DNA from: Brenneria nigrifluens DSM 30175 = ATCC 13028
GTDB lineage: Bacteria > Pseudomonadota > Gammaproteobacteria > Enterobacterales > Enterobacteriaceae
DNA: 64,000 nt
Direction: 5' to 3'
Assembly (NCBI RefSeq): GCF_005484965.1
Contig: NZ_CP034036.1
Location: forward strand, 1,178,001-1,242,000
Within the stretch, counting starts at the first letter, position 1. The number at the start of each line of letters is the position of its first letter. The notes under the pieces were generated by a model. That model did not search any database. It was not told the origin of the DNA and saw only the letters and a program-made list of their open reading frames with translations. The position numbers were made by a program, and so were the translations under genes. Below, piece by piece: positions 1 through 8,589 of this stretch.

Positions 1-1
1 A

Positions 2-895
2 GCGGTGGCGGGGTTGCTCCCGGTGGATTGCGGGTCGATTGTGGTTGCCGGCCAGACGATGAGCGACGGCGAGCGGACCGTCGCGCCGGCGTTGCGTCAG
101 GTTGGGCTGGTTTTTCAGGGTTGCGCGTTATTTCCGCATCTGACGGTGGCGCAAAATATTGCCTTTGGTCTGAACGGTCAGTCTCGGGAAGCGATAGCCC
201 GCGGCGTTGAAGAGATGGCGGCGCTGTTGCATCTGGCCGGGCTGGAGGACTGCTATCCGCACCAGATCTCCCGTGAGCGGCAGCAGCGGGCGGCCATCGC
301 CCGGGCGATGGCCCGCAAGCCGAGCGTACTGCTGCTTGATGAACCTTTCTCCAATATGGATAGCCAGGTGCGCGATACGCTGATTAACGAGCTGCGCCTC
401 CTCCTTAAACGGCAGCAGGTCGCCACCGTCCTGGTGACTCACAGTAAGGAAGAGGCCTTTGCCTTTGCCGATCGGCTGGCGGTAATGGACCACGGGACCA
501 TTGTGCAGGAGGGCTATGCGGCAACGCTTTATCAGCAGCCCGGCAGCCGTTTGGTCGCGGACTATCTGGGCAGCGGCAACTATCTGCCGGTTAACATCCT
601 CAGCGATCATCAGTGGCGGAGTCTCTTTGGCGATCATCACGCCGCGCACCCGCATGGGCAGCCTATCGGCTCTCTCTGCGACTGGCTGGTTCGTCCGCAT
701 GATATTGCGCTGGCGCTCGATCCCAAAGGCGAGGCGGAGGTTGTGGATCGGCTGTTTATGGGCACCTTGAACCATTATCGCATCAGGCTGGACGACCATA
801 TCATCCAGGTACAGAGCAGTACCTGGTTTGAGGCGGGGCAAGCGGTCAGGTTAAGTATAAAAACCGAACAACCGCTTCTGTTTCCCCGTTTATAG
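2..895 (+). CDS. ABC transporter ATP-binding protein, ferric/FbpC-like, 5' truncated by window edge
   Basis: The ATPase subunit of an importer of the CysA/FbpC/PotA class, probably for ferric iron. The frame is already open at base 2, so the Walker A region lies outside the window. Visible in order: Q-loop (VFQGCALFPHLTV), signature helix, Walker B (VLLLDEPFSNMD), H-loop (VLVTHSKEEAFAFADR), then a C-terminal TOBE-like beta domain over about the last 90 residues. The signature reads ISRERQQR where the family has LSGGQQQR, so the two glycines that contact ATP are replaced; Walker B and the H-loop are intact. The permease partners should lie upstream. The class is secure; the substrate is inferred from overall resemblance to FbpC. 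Confidence 0.8.
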   Translation, partial: AVAGLLPVDCGSIVVAGQTMSDGERTVAPALRQVGLVFQGCALFPHLTVAQNIAFGLNGQSREAIARGVEEMAALLHLAGLEDCYPHQISRERQQRAAIARAMARKPSVLLLDEPFSNMDSQVRDTLINELRLLLKRQQVATVLVTHSKEEAFAFADRLAVMDHGTIVQEGYAATLYQQPGSRLVADYLGSGNYLPVNILSDHQWRSLFGDHHAAHPHGQPIGSLCDWLVRPHDIALALDPKGEAEVVDRLFMGTLNHYRIRLDDHIIQVQSSTWFEAGQAVRLSIKTEQPLLFPRL

Positions 896-908
896 CCGCA
901 CCCAGGCG

Positions 909-1019
909 TTATAACCCGGCTGGTTTGGGGATTTCGAGGTATTCGCCGTTGATGGCGCGTTTGTAATAGGCGCCGTTTTTCACATAGAAGCGTTCGCCGT
1001 TCATATCCAGTACGGTCAT
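909..1019 (-). pseudogene. Possible remnant (C-terminal end) of a DUF6515-like protein
   Basis: A 36-codon reading frame from ATG 1019 to TAA 909 reads like the extreme C-terminus of small secreted proteins with repeated NG-x-Y-Y motifs (NGERFYVKNGAYYKR, then NGEYLEIP). The same frame stays open about 15 codons further upstream without a start, then meets a stop, so the N-terminal part seems lost or frameshifted. It could instead be a real 36-residue protein; a GGAG-like sequence lies just before the ATG. The rest of the 365-bp interval before hpt holds nothing else recognisable. The family assignment is from memory of the motif only. Confidence 0.4.
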
Positions 1020-1260
1020 GCCTCCCTGGGTCGTGGCGGAGGCCGCAATGGGCTTTACGCAAATTTATGCCGTGATAACGCAATCCTGCATATTCATTAG
1101 CAATTGGCGGCATCATGGCCGTGGCCGACAGGGATGGGGCTGGCCCGCGCTTTCTGCTATACTGCGCGCCCTTAGGCGCTATCCGTCTGCACTGGCGTAC
1201 CGTCGATAAGCATCATCCGCATGCTATTGATGGTGCTGAAATACCTTTATTCAAAGAGTT

Positions 1261-1803
1261 ATGAGTATGATGAAGCATATCGTGGAAGTCATGATTTCCG
1301 AACGGGAGGTCAAGGCGCGGGTTACCGAACTGGGCCGTCAAATCAGTGAACACTACCGTGACAGCGGCAGCGATATGGTGTTGGTCGGCTTATTGCGCGG
1401 CTCGTTTATTTTTATGGCCGATTTGTGCCGGGCGATTGATGTTTCACACGAAGTCGATTTCATGACGGCCTCCAGCTATGGCAGCGGTATGAGCACCACC
1501 CGCGACGTGAAGATCCTCAAAGATCTGGATGAGGATATCCGCGGCAAAGATGTGCTGATTGTCGAAGATATCATCGACTCGGGCAATACGCTGAGCAGAG
1601 TGAGTGAGATCCTGCAACTGCGCTCCCCGAAGTCGCTGGCAATCTGTACCTTGCTGGACAAGCCGCAGCGTCGCGAAGTGGACGTTAACGTCGAGTGGGT
1701 GGGATTCTCCATACCCGATGAGTTCGTGGTCGGCTATGGCATTGACTACGCGCAGCATTATCGGCATTTACCCTACGTCGGCAGGGTTATCCCTCAGGAT
1801 TAA
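1261..1803 (+). CDS. hpt: Hypoxanthine phosphoribosyltransferase
   Basis: Purine salvage enzyme that converts hypoxanthine (and less well guanine) plus PRPP to IMP/GMP in the cytosol. The PRPP-binding motif VLIVEDIIDSGNTL sits at residues 98-111, and the flexible-loop region SSYGSGMSTT at 71-80. The 180-residue length matches E. coli Hpt, and the sequence is near identical over the central half. The first ATG (1261) follows an AAAGAG sequence; an ATG three codons later (MKH) would match some relatives better, so the start is uncertain by three residues. It is convergent with can, the same arrangement as in E. coli. Confidence 0.95.
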   Translation: MSMMKHIVEVMISEREVKARVTELGRQISEHYRDSGSDMVLVGLLRGSFIFMADLCRAIDVSHEVDFMTASSYGSGMSTTRDVKILKDLDEDIRGKDVLIVEDIIDSGNTLSRVSEILQLRSPKSLAICTLLDKPQRREVDVNVEWVGFSIPDEFVVGYGIDYAQHYRHLPYVGRVIPQD

Positions 1804-1830
1804 GGCCGCGCGCGCAACGCCATGGTAAAT

Positions 1831-1853
1831 CGACGCCCGATGTCAGGGCGTCG
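1831..1853. terminator. Inverted repeat between hpt and can
   Basis: A perfect 8-bp stem (CGACGCCC / GGGCGTCG) with a 7-base loop lies between the two convergent stop codons. There is no clear T-run on either strand, so if it terminates transcription it does so weakly or in both directions. Confidence 0.4.
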
Positions 1854-1860
1854 GCATCGG

Positions 1861-2502
1861 TCAGGACAGGGAGGACATCGCCCGACGATAGCGCTGTTCC
1901 AGCGTCTCCCGGTTGGTGGCGGTCACTTCCAGATTGCGCAGCCGTCCATCCTGAATACCGTAAACCCATCCGTGGATGGTCACTTTCTGGCCGCGTTTCC
2001 ACGCCGACTGCATGACGGTGGAGTGGCCGAGATTATACACCTGCTCAACCACGTTGATTTCGCACAGGGCATTCAAGCGCTGTTCGGGAGGCAATTCTCC
2101 CAGCAGCGAACTATGCTTGTACCACAGATCGCGGATGTGCAGCAGCCAGTTGTTGATCAAGCCCAGTTCGGGGTTTTCCACCGCCGCCTGGACGCCGCCG
2201 CAGCCGTAATGGCCGCAAATGATGATATGTTCGACCTCCAGCACCTCGACGGCGTATTGCACCACGGAAAGGCAATTCAGGTCGGTATGAATCACCAGAT
2301 TGGCAACGTTGCGGTGCACGAACAGTTCGCCCGGTTCGAGGCTGGTGAGGCTCTCCGCCGGCACGCGGCTGTCCGAGCAGCCAATCCATAAAAAACGGGG
2401 GCGTTGCGCCTGCGCCAGTCGTTCAAAATAACCCGGATCTTCTTCCACCATGGTTTCTGACCAGCGTTGGTTATTGGCGATAAGCGTTTCGATTTCTTTC
2501 AT
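1861..2502 (-). CDS. can: Beta-class carbonic anhydrase
   Basis: Zinc enzyme interconverting CO2 and bicarbonate; in enterobacteria it supplies bicarbonate for carboxylation reactions in air. The four expected zinc-site residues are present: Cys42 and Asp44 in GCSDSR, His98 and Cys101 in ICGHYGCGG. At 213 residues it is slightly shorter than E. coli Can (220), ending right after the last conserved helix. It is divergent from yadG, with a 127-bp shared control region. Confidence 0.96.
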   Translation of the reverse strand: MKEIETLIANNQRWSETMVEEDPGYFERLAQAQRPRFLWIGCSDSRVPAESLTSLEPGELFVHRNVANLVIHTDLNCLSVVQYAVEVLEVEHIIICGHYGCGGVQAAVENPELGLINNWLLHIRDLWYKHSSLLGELPPEQRLNALCEINVVEQVYNLGHSTVMQSAWKRGQKVTIHGWVYGIQDGRLRNLEVTATNRETLEQRYRRAMSSLS

Positions 2503-2629
2503 GAAAGTAAATGACCTGTAACAAACAAGGGGCGGTGAGAGGTAATATAGGACAACAATCGTCGTTTGAAAACGATAGTTTAGGAATTGAAACTGTAGAA
2601 CTTACTGATAATAGGGCAACGCATTTTTT

Positions 2630-3553
2630 ATGACATATGCACTGGAACTGGCGCAACTGACCAAGACCTACCCGGGGGGCGTCAAGGCGCTGCGTGGCAT
2701 CGATCTGCGCGTTGAAGCGGGTGATTTTTACGCGCTGCTGGGGCCGAACGGCGCCGGCAAGTCCACCACCATCGGCATCATCAGCTCACTGGTCAATAAA
2801 ACCGCCGGAAAGGTTCAGGTATTCGGTTACGATCTCGATCGCGATGTGGTCAACGCCAAGCGTCAACTGGGGCTGGTGCCGCAGGAATTCAACTTTAATC
2901 CGTTTGAAACCGTGCTGCAGATTGTGGTCAATCAGGCGGGTTATTACGGCGTAAAACGTCAGGACGCCCAGCAGAGGGCGGAAAAATATCTGCGGCTGCT
3001 GGATTTATGGGGAAAACGCAACGAGCGGGCGCGCATGTTATCCGGTGGAATGAAGCGTCGTCTGATGATTGCCCGCGCGTTGATGCATGAGCCTAAATTA
3101 CTGATCCTTGATGAACCCACCGCCGGGGTGGATATCGAACTGCGCCGCTCCATGTGGGGATTTCTGAAAGAACTCAACGCGCAGGGCACGACCATCATTC
3201 TGACCACCCACTATCTGGAAGAGGCGGAAATGCTGTGCCGCAACATCGGCATTATCCAGCATGGCCAACTGGTGGAAAATACCTCCATGAAGCACCTGCT
3301 TTCCAAACTCAAGTCGGAAAACTTTATTTTCGATCTGGCGGCGAAGAGTCCGTTGCCGAAGCTTGAGGGATATCAGTATCGCCTGGTGGATACCTCAACC
3401 CTGGAAGTGCAGGTTATGCGCGAACAGGGGCTGAACGGGGTGTTCAGCCAGTTGAGCGCGCAGGGCGTTCAGGTATTGAGCATGCGCAATAAAGCCAACC
3501 GGCTGGAAGAGCTGTTTGTCACCCTGGTGAACGGCAACGGAGGGAAAGCATGA
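2630..3553 (+). CDS. yadG: ABC-2 type exporter, ATP-binding subunit YadG
   Basis: ATPase of an uncharacterised ABC-2 export system found next to can in many enterobacteria. Walker A GPNGAGKST at 38-46, signature LSGG at 137-140, Walker B LLILDEP at 157-163, H-loop His194. The C-terminal 80 residues form the small accessory domain typical of the NatA/DrrA class. Its stop codon overlaps the yadH start (ATGA), so the two are translationally coupled. The substrate is unknown. Confidence 0.93.
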   Translation: MTYALELAQLTKTYPGGVKALRGIDLRVEAGDFYALLGPNGAGKSTTIGIISSLVNKTAGKVQVFGYDLDRDVVNAKRQLGLVPQEFNFNPFETVLQIVVNQAGYYGVKRQDAQQRAEKYLRLLDLWGKRNERARMLSGGMKRRLMIARALMHEPKLLILDEPTAGVDIELRRSMWGFLKELNAQGTTIILTTHYLEEAEMLCRNIGIIQHGQLVENTSMKHLLSKLKSENFIFDLAAKSPLPKLEGYQYRLVDTSTLEVQVMREQGLNGVFSQLSAQGVQVLSMRNKANRLEELFVTLVNGNGGKA

Positions 3554-4320
3554 TGCGGTTATATTGGGTGGCGTTGAAGAGTATCTGGTACAAAGAGGTG
3601 CATCGCTTCGGCCGCATCTGGATCCAGACGCTGGTCCCCCCCGTCATCACCATGACGCTCTATTTTATTATCTTCGGTAATCTGATCGGTTCCCGCATCG
3701 GAGAGATGCACGGGTTTGATTACATGCAGTTTATCGTTCCCGGACTGATTATGATGTCGGTGATCACCAATGCCTACGCCAACGTGGCCTCTTCCTTCTT
3801 CAGCGCCAAGTTTCAGCGCAATATCGAAGAGCTGCTGGTGGCGCCGGTGCCTACGCACGTGGTGATAGCGGGTTATGTCGGCGGCGGCGTGACGCGCGGC
3901 ATTTGCGTCGGCGTACTGGTGACGGCGGTATCGCTGTTTTTCGTGCCATTGCATATCCACGCCTGGTGGGTGATTGTCTTGACGCTGGTGCTGACGGCGG
4001 TACTGTTCTCGCTGGCGGGGCTGCTGAACGCGGTGTTCGCCAAAAGCTTTGACGATATCAGCCTGATCCCGACGTTTGTGCTGACGCCGTTGACTTATCT
4101 CGGCGGGGTATTCTATTCGCTGACGCTGCTGCCGCCGTTCTGGCAGGCGGTATCGAAGCTGAATCCGGTGGTTTATATGATCAGCGGTTTTCGCTACGGT
4201 TTTCTGGGGATCCAGGACGTGCCGCTGGCCTTTACCATGGCGGTGCTGCTCGCCTTTATCGCGGTGTTTTACCTGTTGGCATGGTGGCTGATTGAACGCG
4301 GGCGCGGACTGCGCAGCTGA
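3550..4320 (+). CDS. yadH: ABC-2 type exporter, membrane subunit YadH
   Basis: Six-helix integral membrane permease partner of YadG. Hydrophobic segments lie around residues 25-45, 60-80, 110-130, 140-165, 175-195 and 225-250. The ABC-2 signature region, a loop followed by TPLTYLGGVFYSLTLLP, lies in the second half. Length (256) equals the E. coli protein. It is coupled to yadG through a 4-base ATGA overlap. Confidence 0.93.
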   Translation: MMRLYWVALKSIWYKEVHRFGRIWIQTLVPPVITMTLYFIIFGNLIGSRIGEMHGFDYMQFIVPGLIMMSVITNAYANVASSFFSAKFQRNIEELLVAPVPTHVVIAGYVGGGVTRGICVGVLVTAVSLFFVPLHIHAWWVIVLTLVLTAVLFSLAGLLNAVFAKSFDDISLIPTFVLTPLTYLGGVFYSLTLLPPFWQAVSKLNPVVYMISGFRYGFLGIQDVPLAFTMAVLLAFIAVFYLLAWWLIERGRGLRS

Positions 4321-4337
4321 GCCGCGGATGTAAAGCA

Positions 4338-4359
4338 AAGGCGGTGTCGCCACCGCCTT
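4338..4359. terminator. Bidirectional terminator between yadH and panD
   Basis: A perfect 9-bp stem (AAGGCGGTG / CACCGCCTT) with a TCGC tetraloop lies between convergent genes. The flanks are only moderately T-rich, better for the panD (minus) direction. Confidence 0.6.
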
Positions 4360-4365
4360 GTCATA

Positions 4366-4746
4366 TCACGCCACCTGTACCGGTATCGCCTTGGCCTGGC
4401 GCTGTAGCTGGTTGTCGCCGGAGAAGTAGGCCACCCTGGGGTGATGTTCCCGCGCCTGCTCGTCGGACATCTGCACATAAGAACAAATGATCAGCTTGTC
4501 GCCGACGCAGGCGCAGCGCGCGGCGGCGCCGTTTACCGAAATAATCCGCGAACCGCGTTCTCCGGCAATGGCATAGGTTGAGAACCGCTGGCCGTTATCC
4601 ACGTTGTAGATATCGATGGCTTCGTATTCCAGTATGCCCGCCGCATCCATAAAATCCTGATCGATGGCGCAAGAGCCTTCGTAGTGCAAATCAGCCTGGG
4701 TTACCTTTACCCGATGCAGTTTGCCTTGCAGCATGTTACGTATCAT
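4366..4746 (-). CDS. panD: Aspartate 1-decarboxylase proenzyme
   Basis: Makes beta-alanine for pantothenate by decarboxylating L-aspartate, with a pyruvoyl cofactor formed by self-cleavage. The cleavage site Gly24-Ser25 (HYEGSCAID) and catalytic Lys9 and Tyr58 are present; the 126-residue length is exactly that of E. coli. It is the last pan gene of the minus-strand block and is separated from panC by an ERIC element, so it may be expressed partly on its own. Confidence 0.97.
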   Translation of the reverse strand: MIRNMLQGKLHRVKVTQADLHYEGSCAIDQDFMDAAGILEYEAIDIYNVDNGQRFSTYAIAGERGSRIISVNGAAARCACVGDKLIICSYVQMSDEQAREHHPRVAYFSGDNQLQRQAKAIPVQVA

Positions 4747-4762
4747 TGTTCATCACCTCGAC

Positions 4763-4892
4763 TTATACCCTTCATCTTTCAAGCTGCATCTGTGTTGGCT
4801 TCCTTCTCTCACCCCAGTCACTTACTGGCGTAAGCTCCTGGGGATTCGTTCAGTCGCCGCCTTGATGCAACTCGAAATCTATTGGGTTTATA
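4763..4892. repeat. ERIC (intergenic repeat unit) element
   Basis: A 130-bp imperfect palindrome with the enterobacterial ERIC core: CTCACCCCAGTCACTTACTG followed by TAAGCTCCTGGGGATTC. The ends are complementary (TTATACCC at 4763, GGGTTTATA at 4884). It fills the panD-panC gap, and its right end overlaps the TAA stop codon of panC (4888-4890), so the element contributes the stop and perhaps the last codon of PanC. Confidence 0.9.
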
Positions 4893-5742
4893 CGGTCAGA
4901 TCGACCTGCTGATTATCAATTAATCGCGCTTTACCCAGCCAGGCGGCCATTAAAACCACCGCGCGGGTGCTGGCCGGCGTCAGTGGCTGCAGTGTATCAG
5001 CATCGCGGATAAACAGCTCGTCAGGGGTAAAACCTGCCTGTTGCAGCGCCGTTTCCGCCTGGGCGAGCAAGGCATCTATCCGGCGATCGCCGGCCGCCAT
5101 TTTTTGCGCCACGGTCGCCATGATCTGGTTCAAGCGCGGGGCGATCTGGCGCTGCTCGGCGCTGAGGCGGCCGTTGCGCGAGCTGAGGGCCAGCCCGTCT
5201 TTGGCGCGCACCGTCGGCATGCCTATAATGCTGATGTCATAGCCCATATCGCTCACCAGCCGGCGGATCAGCGCCAACTGCTGATAATCTTTTTCGCCAA
5301 AGCAGGCCACATCGGGTTGCACCAGGTTAAACAGTTTGCTGACGATGGTGGCGACGCCCCGAAAATGACCGGGACGGCTGGCGCCTTCCAAAATAGCGGA
5401 AAGACCGGGAACCTCGACGAAAGTCTGCTCTTCCAGCCCGTTCGGGTAGATCACCTCCGCACCGGGCGCGAAAACCAGATCGACGCCGCGGCGGGTCAGC
5501 TTCTCGCAGTCCTCCTGCAAGGTGCGCGGGTAGCTGGCCAAATCATCCGGCCGTTCAAACTGCATCGGGTTGACAAAAATACTCACCACCACCATGTCAG
5601 CGCGTTCTCTGGCCTCATCAACCAGTTTCAGGTGCCCGTCGTGCAGGTTGCCCATGGTAGGCACCAGGGCGATGCGTTTCCCCTCCTGGCGCCAGCGGCG
5701 GATTTCACGGCGCAGCAGCAGAGGGGTTTCAATAATCAGCAC
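4888..5742 (-). CDS. panC: Pantothenate synthetase
   Basis: ATP-dependent ligase joining pantoate and beta-alanine to give pantothenate. The nucleotidyltransferase motif HDGH is at residues 34-37 within PTMGNLHDGH; FGEKDYQQ, which helps bind pantoate and ATP, lies near the middle. The 284 residues match the family. It sits 38 bp after panB in one operon. The stop codon falls inside the downstream ERIC element, so the C-terminal residues may differ from those of relatives lacking the insertion. Confidence 0.97.
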   Translation of the reverse strand: MLIIETPLLLRREIRRWRQEGKRIALVPTMGNLHDGHLKLVDEARERADMVVVSIFVNPMQFERPDDLASYPRTLQEDCEKLTRRGVDLVFAPGAEVIYPNGLEEQTFVEVPGLSAILEGASRPGHFRGVATIVSKLFNLVQPDVACFGEKDYQQLALIRRLVSDMGYDISIIGMPTVRAKDGLALSSRNGRLSAEQRQIAPRLNQIMATVAQKMAAGDRRIDALLAQAETALQQAGFTPDELFIRDADTLQPLTPASTRAVVLMAAWLGKARLIDNQQVDLTV

Positions 5743-5780
5743 TCCTATTACTCCTTAATGCGTAACAAACGCAGCCGATC

Positions 5781-6575
5781 TTAATGGAAAGAGTGTTCTT
5801 CGGCCGGATAAATGCCCTGTTCGACTTCCTGGACGTAAAGACGCGCCGCGGCGCGAATGTCGCCGCTCTGCGCCAGAAAGTTCCTGGCAAACTTCGGCGT
5901 TTTTTCGCCGGTGATGCCAAACGCATCATGCATTACCAGAATTTGTCCGTCGGTGACGTTGCCCGCGCCGATGCCGATGACGGGAATGGCGAGCGCGTCG
6001 GTGATGCGCTTCGCCAGCGCCACCGGCACGCACTCCAGCACCAGCAGCTGCGCGCCGGCCTGCTCTATGGCGCGCGCATCGTCAAGCAGTTGGTTGGCGG
6101 CGGCCTCGTCCCGGCCCTGGATCTTATAACCGCCGAAGATATTGACGGACTGCGGCGTCAGGCCTAAATGCCCGCAAACGGGCACGGCGCGTTCGGTCAG
6201 CATCCGTACGGTGGGGACCAGCCAGCTTCCGCCCTCCAGCTTCACCATATTGGCGCCGGCGCGCATCAGCTCCGCCGCCTGGTCGAACGCCTGTTCCGGC
6301 GTGGCGTAGCTCATAAACGGCATATCGGAGAGCAGCAAGGCCAGAGGCGCGCCGCGGCGCACGCAGCGGGTGTGGTAAACCATATCATCGATGGTGACGG
6401 GCAGGGTGGAGTCATGTCCTTGCAATGTCATTCCCAGCGAGTCGCCGACCAACATTATCCGGATACCCTGTTCAAAGAATAAACGGGCAAAGCTGGCGTC
6501 GTAAGCGGTAATTGAAGCAAACTTCCGCTGCTCTTGTTTCCATTGGCGTAGGTGGGAAAGGGTCGTTGGTTTCAT
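5781..6575 (-). CDS. panB: 3-methyl-2-oxobutanoate hydroxymethyltransferase
   Basis: First committed step of pantoate synthesis: transfers a hydroxymethyl group from methylene-tetrahydrofolate to ketoisovalerate. The magnesium/substrate residues Asp45 (VGDSLGMT) and Asp84 (LLSDMPF) are at the E. coli positions, and the CGHLGLTPQSVN segment is intact. 264 residues as in E. coli. It forms panBC with the next gene and lies 100 bp after folK, so folate and pantothenate genes share a transcription unit here. Confidence 0.97.
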   Translation of the reverse strand: MKPTTLSHLRQWKQEQRKFASITAYDASFARLFFEQGIRIMLVGDSLGMTLQGHDSTLPVTIDDMVYHTRCVRRGAPLALLLSDMPFMSYATPEQAFDQAAELMRAGANMVKLEGGSWLVPTVRMLTERAVPVCGHLGLTPQSVNIFGGYKIQGRDEAAANQLLDDARAIEQAGAQLLVLECVPVALAKRITDALAIPVIGIGAGNVTDGQILVMHDAFGITGEKTPKFARNFLAQSGDIRAAARLYVQEVEQGIYPAEEHSFH

Positions 6576-6675
6576 GGCAGCATTCCTAAATCAATAGGGT
6601 AAAGATTAAAAAAAGTATTCTAATGGATGCCGTCAGAGAGCGATAGCGATCGCGCCTCCACTTTGACACATGGCG

Positions 6676-7176
6676 CTATCGGGAATCGGGCGTTTCATCC
6701 CAGAGAATCAATCCATTGCGATTCACGCTAAGCAGGCGATAAGAGAGGGACTCGCCGTCAGGAAAAATCAGTTCCGGGGCGATCTCGGCCAGTGGATACA
6801 ACATAAATTCGCGGTTTTTCATATCGTAGTGGGGAACGGTCAGCCGCGGCGTGGCGATGACCTCGTCGCCGAACAGCAGAATATCCACATCCAGCGTGCG
6901 CGGCCCCCAGCGCTGCGCCTTGCGTACCCGTCCCTGTTCCCGTTCGATAGCCTGGGTATGATCCAGCAGTTGTTCGGCGCTCAGGTCGGTCGCCAGCTCC
7001 GCCACGGCGTTCAGATAGTCGGGTTGGTCCTGCGGGCCCAACGGACGGCTGCGGTAGAAAGAGGAACAGCGCGCCAGCCGGGTTTGCGGCAGGTTATCCA
7101 GCGCGCTCAGGGCGGCGTGAATCTGTTGTAGCGGCTGCGTCAGATTACTGCCCAGGGCCAGATAGACGCGCGTCAT
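6676..7176 (-). CDS. folK: 6-hydroxymethyl-7,8-dihydropterin pyrophosphokinase
   Basis: Folate pathway kinase that transfers pyrophosphate from ATP to hydroxymethyl-dihydropterin. Family motifs: YLALGSNL at the N-terminus, FYRSRPLGPQDQPDYLNAV, and WGPRTLDVDILLFG with the two metal-binding Asp. The start at 7176 (MTRVYLALGSN) is chosen because it overlaps the pcnB stop by one base (TGATG), a typical coupling; a longer in-frame extension would run inside pcnB. 166 residues, a few more than E. coli. Confidence 0.95.
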   Translation of the reverse strand: MTRVYLALGSNLTQPLQQIHAALSALDNLPQTRLARCSSFYRSRPLGPQDQPDYLNAVAELATDLSAEQLLDHTQAIEREQGRVRKAQRWGPRTLDVDILLFGDEVIATPRLTVPHYDMKNREFMLYPLAEIAPELIFPDGESLSYRLLSVNRNGLILWDETPDSR

Positions 7177-8585
7177 CAAGCTTTTTCCCGCGCGGCGGCC
7201 GGTTTGCGTGGGCGCCGCGGGCGGGAACGGCGGTGCGGCGTCGGGCCGTCGTCCAGCGAGCCCAGCATTGCCTGCTGACGCGGCGGCGGCGCAACCTGAA
7301 ACTCTCCCCACCACTGGGCCAGGCGTAATAACTCCTGATGATTTTCGATTTCAGCGCGCAGGCAAAGCAGATCGTAGGCGGCGCGGAATTTGGGATGCTC
7401 CATCAGTTTATAGGCGCGTTTGCCCTGACGGCGCGACAGGCGTAACTGCAGCAGCCAGATGTCGCGCACTAACGAAGTAATACGTTTGGGGATCGCCAGC
7501 GAGCGGCATTGCTCGTCCAGAATATCATTCATCGCCAGAGCGAAGGCATCGAAATAGGCCAGGCCGCTTTCCTGAGTCAGCTTTTGCGCGTGCTCAATCA
7601 GCGGATACCACAACATGGCGGAGAACAGAAACGCCGGATTAACCCGCATATCATTTTGCAGACGCCGATCGGTGTTTTTCAGCACCTGCGCCACCATCCG
7701 CTCCAGCGTACTGTCGCCGGTTTCGGTAAATTGATTGCTGATTAACGGGAAAAGCGGTTGGAATAACTGATATTCGCACAGCATTTTATAGGTCGGGTAG
7801 CCGTAACCGGTCTGCAGCAGCTTCAACGATTCCTCAAACATCCGCGCCGCCGGGATATCGTGCAGCAGGGCGGCCAGGCGGGGAATCGGTTCGGCGGTTT
7901 CAGGGCTGATGGTCATATCCAGCTTGGCGGCGAAGCGCACGGCGCGCAGCATCCGCACCGGATCTTCACGGTAACGGGTTTCCGGATCGCCGATCATGCG
8001 AATAACGCCCTGGCGCAGATCGTTCAGGCCGTCGGTATAGTCCCGTACGGTGAAATCGGCAATGCTGTAATACAGGCTATTGATGGAGAAATCGCGCCGC
8101 TGGGCGTCTTCTTCAATGGAGCCGAAAATATTGTCGCGCAGCAGCATGCCGCTCTGGGCCTGCTGGGCGGAGTTCTTGACTTCCTGCTGTTCCTGATGCT
8201 GCTCATGGTGACCGCGGAACGTGGCGACCTCGATCACTTCCGGCCCGAACATGACGTGGGCCAGCCGGAAACGGCGCCCCACCAGACGGCAGTTGCGGAA
8301 TAGCTTGCGTACCTGATCCGGCGTGGCGCTGGTGGTGATATCAAAATCCTTAGGCCTTTTGCCCAGCAGCAGGTCGCGCACTCCGCCGCCGACCAGATAA
8401 GCCTCATAGCCCGCTTTGTTCAGGCGATAAAGTACTTTCAGCGCGTTCTCGCTGATCTCTCGGCGTGAAATATTGTGCTGGTCGCGCGGGATAACCGTCA
8501 GATGCTGACGCGGCTCCTCGGCTTTGAGCACTTCGTTCTCACGATTCAGTACCTTACGGCAAAAATTAGCGACTCGGGTAAAGAT
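7176..8585 (-). CDS. pcnB: Poly(A) polymerase I, with non-AUG start
   Basis: Adds 3' poly(A) tails that mark RNA for decay. Nucleotidyltransferase core: VGGGVRDLLLG and the catalytic pair in KDFDIT (Asp80, Asp82), then RRFRLAHV and RRDFSINSLYY, and an Arg/Lys-rich C-terminus. No ATG starts the protein. A GTG at 8531 would cut off a well-conserved N-terminus that continues upstream in frame as FTRVANFCRKVLNRENE. That segment begins at ATC (8585), preceded by ATT, six bases after a GAGGTG Shine-Dalgarno. E. coli pcnB is known to start at AUU in the same context, so I place the start at ATC 8585 (469 residues); ATT 8588 is the alternative. Confidence 0.9.
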   Translation of the reverse strand: MFTRVANFCRKVLNRENEVLKAEEPRQHLTVIPRDQHNISRREISENALKVLYRLNKAGYEAYLVGGGVRDLLLGKRPKDFDITTSATPDQVRKLFRNCRLVGRRFRLAHVMFGPEVIEVATFRGHHEQHQEQQEVKNSAQQAQSGMLLRDNIFGSIEEDAQRRDFSINSLYYSIADFTVRDYTDGLNDLRQGVIRMIGDPETRYREDPVRMLRAVRFAAKLDMTISPETAEPIPRLAALLHDIPAARMFEESLKLLQTGYGYPTYKMLCEYQLFQPLFPLISNQFTETGDSTLERMVAQVLKNTDRRLQNDMRVNPAFLFSAMLWYPLIEHAQKLTQESGLAYFDAFALAMNDILDEQCRSLAIPKRITSLVRDIWLLQLRLSRRQGKRAYKLMEHPKFRAAYDLLCLRAEIENHQELLRLAQWWGEFQVAPPPRQQAMLGSLDDGPTPHRRSRPRRPRKPAAAREKA

Positions 8586-8589
8586 AATA

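Noticed and set aside
1822..2391. 189-codon plus-strand frame over can
   Set aside because: Antisense shadow of carbonic anhydrase; no ribosome site and no sensible domains.
3559..4353. 264-codon minus-strand frame opposite yadH
   Set aside because: His/Gln/Arg-rich shadow of a membrane protein gene.
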